Shown: positions 27,261-37,267 of the stretch, one piece after another
How the letters are laid out: every line of letters starts with the position of its first letter
Position numbering within the stretch: position 1 is the first letter of the stretch
Assembly: GCA_963778165.1 (NCBI GenBank)
Contig: CAVZTE010000004.1
Location: 62,001-126,000 of the forward strand
DNA from: Bog-756 sp963778165
GTDB lineage: Bacteria; Actinomycetota; Acidimicrobiia; Acidimicrobiales; RAAP-2
DNA length: 64,000 nt
Direction: 5' to 3'
Program-made: the position numbers and the translations under genes
The notes under the pieces: model-generated
The model's input: only the letters and a program-made list of their open reading frames with translations
Databases searched by the model: none
Told to the model about the DNA's origin: nothing

Positions 27261-29188
27261 CAGCCCCACCACAACCGGGTCAGCATGAAGGCCAGCACCA
27301 GCACCGTGCCCAGCACGATGCCCAGCACGTAGTTGCGCACGTAGCCGGTCTGGGTGCGCCGGATCAGCGCTCCGGACTTACGGACCAGGGTGGCCACCCC
27401 GTTGACGCCGCCGTCGATGACCTTGGGATCGATGACCGTGGCGCTGAAGGCCGCCAGCCGCTCCGCCGGTCGGCCGAAGATGGTGTCGTAGATCTCGTTG
27501 ATGTACCACGAGCGCTTCAGGACGGTCGGCTCCAGAACGGGCCGGTCGGCCTTGGACATCCACAGCCACAGGCCGACGGTCACCCCGGCGACGGCGATCA
27601 CCGCGTCGATGATCGAAAGCACCCAGATGGTCGAGGTGCTCAGGTGGTCGTTGTAGAGGTTGGCCCCGAACACCGGGTCGACCCAACTGGAGAGGGACAG
27701 GTGGTTGTTGGACACGGCCAGCAGCCCGGCCAGGGCGGCGAAGAAGGACAGGATCCACAGCGGGATGGTCATGACCGGCTTGGACTCGTGGGGCTCGGGG
27801 ATGGCCCCGTCAGCGTGGTGGGCGTCCGCCATGTCGGTGGCTGCGTCGATGGGCACCTTGTTGGACCAGCGGTCCTTGCCGAAGAAGGCCAGTCCGGTCA
27901 GGCGGCTCATGTAGTAGGCGGTCAGGGCCGCGGTCACCACGCCTACCACCCACAGGCCCGGGTGGGCCGACCAGGTGTTCTCGAGGACGTCCCCCTTGGC
28001 CCAGAAGCCCGACAGCGGAGGAACGGCGGCGATGCACAACCATCCGATGGCGAAGGTGATGAAGGTGATGGGCATGTAGGCGCGCAGGTTGCCCATCCGC
28101 TTGAGGTCCTGCTCGTCGTGGAGCCCGTGGATGGTGGACCCGGCCCCCAGGAAGAGCAGGCCCTTGAAGAAGGCGTGGGCCACCATCAAGAAGATGGCAG
28201 CCTCATAGGCCCCGCACCCGATGGCCAGGAACATGTAGCCCAGCTGGGACACCGTCGAGTAGGCCAGCACCTTCTTGATGTCCTGCTGGGCGCAGGCGAT
28301 GGTGGCGGCCACGAAGGCGGTGGCGGCCCCGATGCAGGCCACCGTGAGCGACGCTGCCGACGAGGCGTGCAGCAACGGATTGATCCGGCACAGGAGGTAG
28401 ACGCCGGCGGTGACCATGGTGGCGGCGTGGATGAGCGCCGACACCGGGGTCGGGCCTTCCATGGCATCGGCCAGCCACGGGAACAGGGGGATCTGGGCCG
28501 ACTTGCCCATCACCCCGACCAGCAGCAGGAGGCAGATGGCGGTGATGTTGCCGGCCCCGATGGTGCCGATGTGGGCGAAGACGGTGGTGTATTCGAGCGA
28601 GTGGACCTTGTCGAACACCAAGAAGATGGCCAGCAGGAAGCCGACGTCGCCGATGCGGTTGTAGATGAAGGCCTTCTTGCCGGCACTGGCCGCCGAGTCG
28701 CGGGTGAACCAGAAGGACACCAGCCAGTACGAGCAGGTGCCCACCCCCTCCCAGCCCACGAAGGTCACCAGCAGGTTGCTGCCCAGTACCAGGATCAGCA
28801 TGGAGGCCACGAAGAGGTTCATGTAGAGGAAGAACTTCGAGTAGTCGCGGTCGCCTTTCATGTACCCGATGGAGTACAGGTGGATGAGGGTGCTGATGCC
28901 GGTCACGAACAGCACCATGGTCATCGACAGCGGATCGACGTACAGGCTGGCGTGCACCTGTAGTTGGTCCACCGGTATCCAGGACCACAGGTTCTGGGTG
29001 AAGGTCCGCACCGGGGCGTTCACGGTGAGCAGGTCGAGGTACACCCCCACTCCCACCAGGAACGATGCCCCGATGAACACGGTGGCCACCACCCCGGCCA
29101 GCGGATCGCCGAGCCGGCGACCCGCCACCACCTGGACGGCGAAGCCGACCAGGGGCAGCAAGATGATGAGGAAAGTCACTTGGAGCAT
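27260..29188 (-). CDS. nuoL: NADH-quinone oxidoreductase subunit L
   Basis: Largest antiporter-like subunit of complex I, 642 residues, of normal length, with the long lateral helix expected at the C-terminus (helix near 610-640, VLGIVLGTVLVLAFMLTRLW). Conserved stretches are FVGWEGVGTCSYWLVSFWF, IPLFPWLADAMEGPTPVSAL and AHAFFKGLLFLGAGS. Starts seven bases after the nuoK stop. Confidence 0.97.
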   Translation of the reverse strand: MLQVTFLIILLPLVGFAVQVVAGRRLGDPLAGVVATVFIGASFLVGVGVYLDLLTVNAPVRTFTQNLWSWIPVDQLQVHASLYVDPLSMTMVLFVTGISTLIHLYSIGYMKGDRDYSKFFLYMNLFVASMLILVLGSNLLVTFVGWEGVGTCSYWLVSFWFTRDSAASAGKKAFIYNRIGDVGFLLAIFLVFDKVHSLEYTTVFAHIGTIGAGNITAICLLLLVGVMGKSAQIPLFPWLADAMEGPTPVSALIHAATMVTAGVYLLCRINPLLHASSAASLTVACIGAATAFVAATIACAQQDIKKVLAYSTVSQLGYMFLAIGCGAYEAAIFLMVAHAFFKGLLFLGAGSTIHGLHDEQDLKRMGNLRAYMPITFITFAIGWLCIAAVPPLSGFWAKGDVLENTWSAHPGLWVVGVVTAALTAYYMSRLTGLAFFGKDRWSNKVPIDAATDMADAHHADGAIPEPHESKPVMTIPLWILSFFAALAGLLAVSNNHLSLSSWVDPVFGANLYNDHLSTSTIWVLSIIDAVIAVAGVTVGLWLWMSKADRPVLEPTVLKRSWYINEIYDTIFGRPAERLAAFSATVIDPKVIDGGVNGVATLVRKSGALIRRTQTGYVRNYVLGIVLGTVLVLAFMLTRLWWG

Positions 29189-29195
29189 CGTCCGG

Positions 29196-29501
29196 TCAGC
29201 CCTTCATCAAGTGGAGGTCGTCGGCGGTGGCGTTGGCCCGGCGGCGGAAGATGGCAACCACGATGCCCAGCCCGACCACGACTTCGGCCGCCGCCACCAC
29301 CAGGACGAAGAACACCAGGACCTGCCCGCCGATGTCGTTGAGCACCCGGGCGAAGGTCACGAAGCTCAGATTGGCGGCGTTGAGCATGAGCTCCACACAC
29401 ATGAACATGACCAGCACGTTGCGGCGCACCAGCACCCCGAGGGCGCCGATGGCAAAGAGGACGGCGCTGAGCGCCAGGTACCAGTCGGCATTGATGGTCA
29501 T
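29196..29501 (-). CDS. nuoK: NADH-quinone oxidoreductase subunit K
   Basis: Small three-helix membrane subunit (101 residues, usual length). Helices lie at about 8-25, 29-50 and 62-86. The conserved carboxylates of the E-channel are visible in MCVELMLNAANL and AAAEVVVGLGIVV. Overlaps the nuoJ stop by four bases. Confidence 0.97.
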   Translation of the reverse strand: MTINADWYLALSAVLFAIGALGVLVRRNVLVMFMCVELMLNAANLSFVTFARVLNDIGGQVLVFFVLVVAAAEVVVGLGIVVAIFRRRANATADDLHLMKG

Positions 29502-30235
29502 GCCCCGCCCTCCTCGGTATGGCCGGCTTCGATGGACTCCGAGACCTCGATGGCTCCGGTGGCGTCGATCTCCGCCGCCGCCACGGCTTCGGATCCTGTC
29601 CCGCTACCGGACGGATCGGACGACTGCGACCCGGCCCGGTCGGTGGCTTCCGGATTGACCGCCACCGGCGGCCTCCGGGCCAGCACCACCGCCCCCACCA
29701 CGGCGATGATCAGCAGGGCCGCGGTGGCCTCGAAGGGGAAGAGGTAGGTGGTGTACACCGACTTGCCCAGCAGGTAGACGTTGGACTGGGGCCCCGCCGC
29801 CACCCCGGACTCGTGGGGAGATCCGGTGGTCCACTTGGACACCTGGCCCAACAACAGGAGGCCGGTGACCCCCAGGGCCACCAGCCCGACGGCCAGCGGG
29901 CGCTGGCCCCGCAGGGGCTCCAGGGCGACGTTCTCCTCGCGGTCGACCCCGAGGAACATGATCACGAACAGGAACAGGACCACGATGGCGCCGGCATACA
30001 CGATGACCTGGACCGCAGCCAAAAACGGGTCACGCTGCAACACGAAGAGCACGGCGATGCCGAACAGGGTCATCACCAGCATCAGGGCCGAGTGCACCGG
30101 GTTGCGGGCCACCACCACCCCGATGGCCCCGGACAGCACGATGGCGGCGGACACCGAGAAGACCCCGACGTCGACCCACGAAGGATGGACATACGTCGTG
30201 ACAGCCATCAGCACCACGACGAGCGTTGCTGCCAT
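29498..30235 (-). CDS. nuoJ: NADH-quinone oxidoreductase subunit J
   Basis: Membrane subunit of complex I, 245 residues, with about five helices and the conserved AVQVIVYAGAIVVLFLFVIM pi-bulge helix at roughly 73-92. A hydrophilic C-terminal tail of ~50 residues rich in Ser, Gly, Glu and Ala is extra relative to most NuoJ. Overlaps the nuoI stop by one base and nuoK by four. Confidence 0.95.
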   Translation of the reverse strand: MAATLVVVLMAVTTYVHPSWVDVGVFSVSAAIVLSGAIGVVVARNPVHSALMLVMTLFGIAVLFVLQRDPFLAAVQVIVYAGAIVVLFLFVIMFLGVDREENVALEPLRGQRPLAVGLVALGVTGLLLLGQVSKWTTGSPHESGVAAGPQSNVYLLGKSVYTTYLFPFEATAALLIIAVVGAVVLARRPPVAVNPEATDRAGSQSSDPSGSGTGSEAVAAAEIDATGAIEVSESIEAGHTEEGGA

Positions 30236-31167
30236 CAGTGGCCGCTCGATCCGGCGTCGGGATCCGAAGCCCGGCTGGCCGCCGGCAGCGGGGCCGGGTC
30301 GGTGGTGCCGGGCTGGTTCCGTTCGCTGTTGCCGTCCACTACGGCCTGGGCATACTCGGAGTCCGCCTTGGCCCGGTGCTTCTTGCCCGCTCCGGGGGCG
30401 AACCGCTCGGCCTTCTCCAACATCCGCCCGATGGCGCCACGGGGTCCCCGCTTCTCCGGCGGGAGGTCGGCCTGGAGGAGGTGCCGCTCGAGGGTGTGGC
30501 GCAGCTGCTTGCTCCCGGTGCTGGCGTCGTTGCGGAGCCCGGACTGACCGCCCTCCGGCGACCGCACCCCGAAGCCCAGCTCACCGGACCACTGCACCTG
30601 GCCCTCGAACTCCGCGCTCCCCGACGGCGAGGTGGCCCGCATCCAGCCCGAGGTGTGCAGGTCGTCACCCTCGCGCCAGTCCTCCCACGGCAGGTGCTGG
30701 GGCTTGCCGTCGTCGTCCACCAGCAACTCCGCCTTGGTGTAGATGGCGTCATTCCGGTTGGTGAAGGAGAACTCCATCAGCTTGGACTCGGTGATGGCCT
30801 CGGTGGGACAGGCCTCCACGCACAGGTCGCAGTGGATACAGCGGAGGAAGTTGATCTCGTACACGTAGCCGTACCGCTCACCGGGTGAGACCGGGTGGTC
30901 GGGCGGGTTGTCGAGGCCGCGCACGTAGATGCAGTCGGCCGGGCAGACCCCGGCGCACAGCTCGCAGCCGATGCACTTCTCCATGCCGTCCTCGTACCGG
31001 TTGAGGACGTGCCGACCGTGCTGGCGCGGCTGCTTGGGTCGCTTCTCCTCGGGGTACTGGCGGGTGACCGGGGGGCGGTTGAGGTGCTCCAGGGTCAGTT
31101 TGAACCCACCCAGGAAGTTCTGCCGTCCCTGCGGTACCTCCGGTTTCGGTTCGTTCTCGTCGGCCAT
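30235..31167 (-). CDS. nuoI: NADH-quinone oxidoreductase subunit I
   Basis: Connecting-arm ferredoxin subunit. It has the two 4Fe-4S motifs CIGCELCAGVCP (about 65-76) and CIHCDLCVEACP (about 109-120), which bind clusters N6a and N6b. The 310-residue protein is much longer than the ~160-220 usual: everything after ~170 is a hydrophilic, low-complexity tail ending SRASDPDAGSSGH. Overlaps nuoH and nuoJ by one base each. Confidence 0.96.
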   Translation of the reverse strand: MADENEPKPEVPQGRQNFLGGFKLTLEHLNRPPVTRQYPEEKRPKQPRQHGRHVLNRYEDGMEKCIGCELCAGVCPADCIYVRGLDNPPDHPVSPGERYGYVYEINFLRCIHCDLCVEACPTEAITESKLMEFSFTNRNDAIYTKAELLVDDDGKPQHLPWEDWREGDDLHTSGWMRATSPSGSAEFEGQVQWSGELGFGVRSPEGGQSGLRNDASTGSKQLRHTLERHLLQADLPPEKRGPRGAIGRMLEKAERFAPGAGKKHRAKADSEYAQAVVDGNSERNQPGTTDPAPLPAASRASDPDAGSSGH

Positions 31168-32483
31168 CAGCTGTCACCTCCCGGTGTGGTGCCGGTCGGG
31201 GACGGGGAGAGGCCGGCCGGGGATCCTCCGGATTCGAACTGGGGTGCGGAGCCGGGCTCGAATTCGGGAGGCCGGGTCCACAGGCGGATGCCGACCTGGG
31301 GGACGATGGCCCGGGTCTCCTCGCGCTCGCCCCCGATGGCGAAGGCCCGGGTGATGGTGATGGCGGCGATGATTACCGCGCCGGTCATGGCCACGCCCCA
31401 CCAGCCGTCGATCACGAATCCGGCCACGATGAGCAGCCAGCCCAACGACAGCGGGATGAGCTTCTTCCACCCCAGGTCCATGAGCTGGTCGTAGCGCAGC
31501 CGGGGCAGGGCGGCCCGCAGCCACACGAAGATGAACAAGAACACCAGGGTCTTGCCCAGGAACCACACGATGGGCCACAGCCAGTACGTGTGCGGGATGT
31601 GGGGGACGGGCCCGTCGGGTCCCCCGAAGAACAGGGTCACGGTGATGGCCGACATGGTGATGGTGTTCATGAACTCGGCCAGGAAGAACAGGGCGAACCG
31701 GATGGACGAGTACTCGGTGACGAAGCCGCCGACCAGTTCGGAGTCCGCCTCGACCAGGTCGAAGGGGGGCCGGTTGGTCTCGGCGATGGCGGCGATGAAG
31801 AAGATGACGAAGGGCACCACGCCCAGCCGGATGGCGTTCCACTGCCACAGGTGGTGGGCCTGCTGGTCCACGATGGTCCGGGTGCTCAGCGACCCGGTGA
31901 TGAGCACCACCGTCACCACGGTCATGCCCAGGGCCGCCTCGTACGAGATCATCTGGGCCGAGGCCCGCACCGAGCCCAGCAACGGGTACTTGGAGCCCGA
32001 CGACCACCCGGCCAGCATCACCCCGTACACCCCGATGGAGGACATGGCCAGCAGGAACAGCACGCCCATGGGGGGATCGGCCAGCTGCAGCTCGAAGGTG
32101 TGGCCGTCGATGCCCACCACCCCGCCGAAGGGCACGATGGCAAAGGCCAGGAAGGCGGTGATGATGGTGAGGTACGGGGCCAGGATGAACACCGACCGGT
32201 CGGCCTTGTCCGGCATCAGGTCTTCCTTGAAGAACAGCTTGATCCCGTCGGCCAGGGTCTGGGCGATGCCGAAGGGACCGGCCCGGTTGGGCCCGATCCG
32301 GCTCTGCATGTCCGAGATGACCTTGCGCTCGAACCAGATCATCAACATGACCGACACCATCAAGAAGCCGAAGATGACCAGGACCTTGACGACCACGATG
32401 ATGAACACCGCCCAACCCACACCGTTCATGTAGAGGGGGTCGCCGGAGGCGAACAGCGGGTGCAGGGCGGCCAGGGTGCTCAT
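31167..32483 (-). CDS. nuoH: NADH-quinone oxidoreductase subunit H
   Basis: Membrane subunit that, with NuoB and NuoD, forms the quinone pocket. The 438-residue protein contains MQSRIGPNRAGPFGIAQTLA, ETNRPPFDLVEADSELVGGF and WLRAALPRLRYDQLMDLGWK, the standard NuoH blocks. A Pro/Ser/Gly-rich cytoplasmic tail of ~50 residues is added. Overlaps nuoG by four bases (ATGA). Confidence 0.97.
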   Translation of the reverse strand: MSTLAALHPLFASGDPLYMNGVGWAVFIIVVVKVLVIFGFLMVSVMLMIWFERKVISDMQSRIGPNRAGPFGIAQTLADGIKLFFKEDLMPDKADRSVFILAPYLTIITAFLAFAIVPFGGVVGIDGHTFELQLADPPMGVLFLLAMSSIGVYGVMLAGWSSGSKYPLLGSVRASAQMISYEAALGMTVVTVVLITGSLSTRTIVDQQAHHLWQWNAIRLGVVPFVIFFIAAIAETNRPPFDLVEADSELVGGFVTEYSSIRFALFFLAEFMNTITMSAITVTLFFGGPDGPVPHIPHTYWLWPIVWFLGKTLVFLFIFVWLRAALPRLRYDQLMDLGWKKLIPLSLGWLLIVAGFVIDGWWGVAMTGAVIIAAITITRAFAIGGEREETRAIVPQVGIRLWTRPPEFEPGSAPQFESGGSPAGLSPSPTGTTPGGDS

Positions 32484-35260
32484 GGCGTCTCCATCCGCAC
32501 CTCGACCCGCGGCGCCCCGGTGTCGATGAGGTCGGCGATGGTCCCCTCGGTGAGTGGGACGTTGAAGTCGGCCGCCACCACCTTGCGCGGTAGGGACGGG
32601 TCGGGCAACACCTCCACCACCAGGGAGGCCGCTCCGGTGCGCAGCCGCACCGTGCCACCGGCCGCCACCCCCAGATCGTCGAGGTCGTGGGGATTCACCC
32701 GCAGGGCCTGCGGCTGGACCAGGCCGGCCAGAGCGGGAACCTCGGCTACCGCCGCCCCCAGGTCGTAGAGGGCCCGCGACGCCACCAGCAGCATCGAGTA
32801 GCTGTCCACCGGGGTGACATGGGGAACGTCGAGCTCGACGGGCAGGCCGGCCAGAGCGGGGCGAGCCGGGGCGGCGGCGGCGGGCTCATCGGCACCGATC
32901 CCGATCCCCGCGGTGGGCGGCTCGGCCAGCCCGGCCCGGGGTGGTGCACCCTGGCGTTCCACCGACTCCACCCCGGGGAAGGCCATGGGATCGAGCGGGG
33001 CGGTGCGGGTCCCGATGGAGACGGCACTGGCGGTGAGTGGCGCCACCACACCGTCGGCGGTGCCCGGGGCGTCCAGCACCGAGCGGGTGATGCCCCGGTA
33101 GGCCGGAGCCAGGCGCTCGATCTCGTCCCATACCTGGCCCACCGAGTCGAAGCCCAGGTCGGACCCGAGGTGGACGGCCAGCTCGGCGGCGATCATCCAG
33201 TCGGGCCAGGCCTGCCCCGGGGGGACCAGCTTCTGGCCCAGGCGGCTGATCCGGCCCTCGATGTTGGTGGTGGTCCCCGGACGCTCGTGCGCCTCGGCAG
33301 CCGGCAGGACGACGTCGGCGTGCTCGGTCACCGTGGTCGGCGAGGACGCCACCGCCACCACGAAGTCGGCGCCGATGAGGCCCCGTTCGGCCAGTCGGCG
33401 GTCGGGGAAGTCGCCCAGCGGGTCCGCCCCCAGCACGATCAACGACTTGACCCGGGTGGCGGGTCCGTCGGCGACGGCGTCGGCCGCCCCATCAGCAGAG
33501 CCATCGCCGGCGGCCGACCGGAAGATGGCTTCGGCGTCCCGGCCCCGGGCGGTGGGCACCGAGCCCCAGGCCTCGGCGAACCAGGCACGTCCGGACTCGA
33601 GGGTGACCCGACCCGGGAGGAGGCCGGGAGCCAGGCCCATGTCGAGGGCGCCGTTGACGTTGCCCCGGCGCAGGGCCGGCAGGAAGCGGGCATTGGGGAG
33701 GGCTTTGGCCAGCTCCAGGGCGGCCTGGCCCACCAGGGCGCCGTCCTCGGCCAGCGAGGGCCGTCCCACGATGACCACCACCTTGCCGGCGCCGGCCAGC
33801 CGGCGGGCCTCGACCAGAGCATCGGCGTCGGCGGAAGCCGGACCGGCCGCGGTGGCGTCGACCACGGCCCGGGCCAGCTCGGTGGCCTCGCCCGGCAGGT
33901 ACCGTAGCGATGCCGCGGCGTAGGGCGTCAGCGAGGTGGCCTGCGGGGCCAGCTCGACCAGAGAAAGGCCCCCGTCCACGATGGCCGAGCGCAGCCGCAG
34001 GAAGAGGATGGGCAGCTCCTCGCGCACGTCGCCGGAGAGGACGACGACCGTGTCCGCCGCGGCGGCCTGGTCGATGGTGGCCCGGGGCAGCCCCACCACC
34101 ACCTCGGCCGGGAGCCCGTCCCCCAACTGGGCGTCGACCGAGTCGGTGCCCAGCACGCCCTTGGCCAGCTTGGACCAGGCGTAGGCCCCCTCGTTGGTCA
34201 GCCGGGCCCCGCCCACCACGGCCACGGCTTCGGCCCCACCGTCGGCCGAGGCCCGCTTGAGTCCCTCGGTCACCGCGGCCAGGGCCTCGTGCCACGACAC
34301 CGAAACCAGGGAGCCGTCCTTGCGGATGAGCGGCTCGGTCAGCCGGTCGTCACCGTTGACAGCGTCGAAGGCGAACCGGCCCTTGTCGCACAGCCAGCCG
34401 TGGTTGACCGGGTCGGCGTCGATGCCCAGCAGCCGGGTCACCCGGTTGGAGGAGGACTGCACGGCCACCCGGCAGCCCACGGCACAGGTGGTGCAGGTCG
34501 ACTCGACCTGGTCGAGGTCCCAGGGCCGGGCGGCGAAGCGGTACGGGGCGGCGGTGAGGGCGCCCACCGGGCAGATCTGCACGGTGTTGCCCGAGAAGTA
34601 CGAGGTGAACGGCAGCTCGGGGAAGGTGTTGACCTCGATCTGCTCACCCCGGCCGATGAAGTCGATCTGGGCCTCCCCGGCCACCTCGTCGGCGAAGCGG
34701 GTGCAGCGGCTGCACTGGATGCACCGCTCGCGGTCCAACAGGACCAGCTCCGAGATGGGGATGGGCTTCTCGAAGTGCCGCTTCTCCTCCACGAACCGAG
34801 ACTCGCCGGGCCCGTAGGCCAGGGTCTGGTCCTGTAGCGGGCACTCCCCGCCCTTGTCACAGACCGGGCAGTCCAGCGGGTGGTTGATGAGCAGGAACTC
34901 CAACACCCCGTCCTGGGCCTTTTTGACCTTGTCGGAGTCGGTGACCACCTCCGAGCCGGCCTGCACCTCGACGTAGCAGCTGGGCTGGAGCGACGCCCCC
35001 CGGGGCCCGCTCACCTCGACCAGGCACATCCGGCAGACCCCGACCGACTTCATGCGCGGGTGGTAGCAGAAGCGGGGGATGAAGGTGCCGGCCCGCTCGG
35101 CGGCGGCGATGAGCATCTCGCCCTTGCGGCCGGTGACCTCACGCCCGTCCAGGGTGAAGGTCACCGTCTCGATCGGCTGGGCCTCGTCCTCATCGCTCAC
35201 GTCGCCGGCCACGTTGGCCCGGGTGGTGCTGCCCTCGGTGGGGGCGGTGGACTCAGCCAT
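32480..35260 (-). CDS. nuoG: NADH-quinone oxidoreductase subunit G
   Basis: Large peripheral Fe-S subunit (926 residues). The N-terminus carries the 2Fe-2S set (FCYHPRMKSVGVCRMC), the His-Cys3 cluster region (INHPLDCPVCDKGGECPLQ) and the 4Fe-4S motif CIQCSRCTRF. CTTCAVGC further on indicates an N7-type or molybdopterin-like cluster. The rest is a molybdopterin-oxidoreductase-type domain without obvious cofactor function. ATG 35260 lies within the end of nuoF (8-bp overlap); the upstream open frame continues but belongs to nuoF. Confidence 0.95.
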   Translation of the reverse strand: MAESTAPTEGSTTRANVAGDVSDEDEAQPIETVTFTLDGREVTGRKGEMLIAAAERAGTFIPRFCYHPRMKSVGVCRMCLVEVSGPRGASLQPSCYVEVQAGSEVVTDSDKVKKAQDGVLEFLLINHPLDCPVCDKGGECPLQDQTLAYGPGESRFVEEKRHFEKPIPISELVLLDRERCIQCSRCTRFADEVAGEAQIDFIGRGEQIEVNTFPELPFTSYFSGNTVQICPVGALTAAPYRFAARPWDLDQVESTCTTCAVGCRVAVQSSSNRVTRLLGIDADPVNHGWLCDKGRFAFDAVNGDDRLTEPLIRKDGSLVSVSWHEALAAVTEGLKRASADGGAEAVAVVGGARLTNEGAYAWSKLAKGVLGTDSVDAQLGDGLPAEVVVGLPRATIDQAAAADTVVVLSGDVREELPILFLRLRSAIVDGGLSLVELAPQATSLTPYAAASLRYLPGEATELARAVVDATAAGPASADADALVEARRLAGAGKVVVIVGRPSLAEDGALVGQAALELAKALPNARFLPALRRGNVNGALDMGLAPGLLPGRVTLESGRAWFAEAWGSVPTARGRDAEAIFRSAAGDGSADGAADAVADGPATRVKSLIVLGADPLGDFPDRRLAERGLIGADFVVAVASSPTTVTEHADVVLPAAEAHERPGTTTNIEGRISRLGQKLVPPGQAWPDWMIAAELAVHLGSDLGFDSVGQVWDEIERLAPAYRGITRSVLDAPGTADGVVAPLTASAVSIGTRTAPLDPMAFPGVESVERQGAPPRAGLAEPPTAGIGIGADEPAAAAPARPALAGLPVELDVPHVTPVDSYSMLLVASRALYDLGAAVAEVPALAGLVQPQALRVNPHDLDDLGVAAGGTVRLRTGAASLVVEVLPDPSLPRKVVAADFNVPLTEGTIADLIDTGAPRVEVRMETP

Positions 35261-36557
35261 AGGGGCAACCACCCTCTTTGATGTGGACCAGGAACTCGTC
35301 GCGGAACATCTCGATGGCCGAGGCGATGGACGAGGGGATCGACGGGCCGAGCACGCAGATGGTGGTCTGCTGGGGCGGCCAGCTGAGGCCGGGGGCGATG
35401 TTGTCGCAGGCGTCCAACAGCAGATCGAGGTCCTGCTCGCGACCCTGGCCGTTCTCGATGCGGGCCATGATCCGCTCCAGCCACCCTGCACCCTCCCGGC
35501 ACGGCGTGCACTGACCGCACGACTCCCGGAAGAAGAACCGGGTGATGCGCCACGACGCCCGCACCGCGGAGGTGTGGTCGTCCATCACCACGATGGAGCC
35601 CGATCCCAACATGGAGCCGGCCGCGCCCACTTCGTCCTGCCCCAGGGGCAGGTCGATCTGGTCGGGACCGAACCACGGGGCCGAGACCCCGCCGGGGATG
35701 AAGGCCTTGAGCTCTCTCCCGTGGGGGATGCCCCCGCCCAGCACCGGGGCGTTGATCAGGTCGTTGAAGGTGGTCTTGACCATCTCGAGCTCGTACACGC
35801 CGGGGTTGTTGACGTGGCCGGCCAGGGCGAACAGCCGGGTCCCGGTGGAACGGCCCTCACCCAGGGCGGCGAAGGCCGACCCGCCGTTGAGCACGATCCA
35901 GGGGAGGTTGGACATGGTCTCGACGTTGTTGACCACGGTGGGCTCGCCGTACAGGCCGATGGCGGCGGGGAAGAACGGCGGCTTGATCCGGGGGAAGCCC
36001 CGCTTGCCCTCCAGCGACTCCAGCAGGGCGGTCTCCTCGCCGCAGATGTAGGCGCCCGCACCGGGGTGCACCACCACGTCGACCGAGAAGCCGGAGCCGA
36101 AGATGTCGCTCCCCACCGCGCCGTAGTCATAGGCCTCGTTGAGGGCCGCCTGCACCCGCTCCAGGCCCAGGGCGAACTCGCCCCGGATGAAGATGAACAC
36201 CCGGGTCACCTGGAGGGCGAAGGCCGCGATGAGCACGCCCTCGATCAGCTGGTGGGGGTCCCGCTCGATGAGGAGGTGGTCCTTGAAGGTGGCGGGCTCG
36301 CTCTCGTCGCCGTTGACCACCAGGTAGGTCACCGGGTTCTTGCGGAGCATGGCCCACTTGCGCCCGGCCGGGAAGCCGGCCCCGCCCCGGCCCAGCAGGC
36401 TGGCGGTGTCCACTTCGTGGGCCACGGCCTCGGGGGTCATGGTGAGGGCCTTGCGCAGCCCGTCGTAGCCCCCGGTGGCCAGGTACCGCTCCAGGGTGAA
36501 GGAGTCGTCGTACTGCAGACGGCTGGTGATGATCTTGGGGGCCTCGGTGATGGCCAT
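35253..36557 (-). CDS. nuoF: NADH-quinone oxidoreductase subunit F
   Basis: NADH- and FMN-binding subunit where electrons enter. The 434-residue protein has GRGGAGFPAGRKWAM (about 56-70) for NADH/FMN, GAYICGEETALLESLEG, and the 4Fe-4S motif ESCGQCTPCREG with the fourth Cys in LLDACDNIAPG. ATG 36557 overlaps the nuoE stop by one base. Confidence 0.97.
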   Translation of the reverse strand: MAITEAPKIITSRLQYDDSFTLERYLATGGYDGLRKALTMTPEAVAHEVDTASLLGRGGAGFPAGRKWAMLRKNPVTYLVVNGDESEPATFKDHLLIERDPHQLIEGVLIAAFALQVTRVFIFIRGEFALGLERVQAALNEAYDYGAVGSDIFGSGFSVDVVVHPGAGAYICGEETALLESLEGKRGFPRIKPPFFPAAIGLYGEPTVVNNVETMSNLPWIVLNGGSAFAALGEGRSTGTRLFALAGHVNNPGVYELEMVKTTFNDLINAPVLGGGIPHGRELKAFIPGGVSAPWFGPDQIDLPLGQDEVGAAGSMLGSGSIVVMDDHTSAVRASWRITRFFFRESCGQCTPCREGAGWLERIMARIENGQGREQDLDLLLDACDNIAPGLSWPPQQTTICVLGPSIPSSIASAIEMFRDEFLVHIKEGGCPYG

Positions 36558-37267
36558 CAGGAGCCACCCCCCGAGGAAGAGGTGGTCTTCTCGGCCTCGG
36601 CGGCGGCGGCCCGCTGGGCCTGGGCCTCGGCCATGGCCGCCCGCTCCGAGGCCACCCGGGACGGGTCGGCCTGCAACCCGACGGTCCGGTCCACCCGGTT
36701 CAGCGTCCCGTGGGACGGGATGTCGGCCACCCGGGCGCCGGAGCGGAGCTCGGCGATGAGGGCGTCGAAGCTCTCGGGGGTCTGGCCCCCCACGAAGCGG
36801 TGGTTGACCTGGACACAGGGGGTGCGGTCGCAGTCGGCCAGGCACTCGGCCTCCTCCAGGGTCACCACCCCGTCGGCGGTGGTGCCACCGGCGTTGATGC
36901 CCAGGGTGGACTCGGCGTGCTCCAACAGCTCGGCCGCCCCGTTGAGCAGGCAGGCGATATTGGTGCACACCGCCACCACGTGGGAGCCCACCGGCTCGGT
37001 GTGGAGCATGTCGTAGAAGGTGGCGGTCCCGTAGACCTCGGTGGGGGTCACCCCGACCAGGCCGGCGATGTCCCGCATGGCCTCGGGGGTGAGCCACCCG
37101 TCCTGCTCCTGGGCCAGGTGGCACAGCGGGATGAGCGCCGAGCGCGGCTCGGGGTACAGGCTGACCAGGTGGCGGGCCCGCTCCAGGATCTCGGGCGACA
37201 GGTGGGTGGGCTGGGTGGGCAGGGCGCGGCGCGGCGCTCCCACCGGAACCGACTCGGGCATGCTCAC
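36557..37267 (-). CDS. nuoE: NADH-quinone oxidoreductase subunit E
   Basis: Thioredoxin-like 2Fe-2S subunit. Cluster ligands are seen as CTNIAC (C-x4-C) and CLADC (C-x3-C) in EAECLADCDRTPCVQVN. The 236-residue protein is longer than the ~160-170 common in proteobacteria; the last ~60 residues form an Ala/Glu/Ser-rich tail. GTG 37267 overlaps the nuoD stop by four bases. Confidence 0.96.
   Translation of the reverse strand: MSMPESVPVGAPRRALPTQPTHLSPEILERARHLVSLYPEPRSALIPLCHLAQEQDGWLTPEAMRDIAGLVGVTPTEVYGTATFYDMLHTEPVGSHVVAVCTNIACLLNGAAELLEHAESTLGINAGGTTADGVVTLEEAECLADCDRTPCVQVNHRFVGGQTPESFDALIAELRSGARVADIPSHGTLNRVDRTVGLQADPSRVASERAAMAEAQAQRAAAAEAEKTTSSSGGGS

Noticed and set aside
25779..27332. 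Plus-strand 517-residue open frame across nuoM
   Set aside because: Antisense shadow rich in Gly, Gln, Glu and His; nuoM on the other strand is certain.
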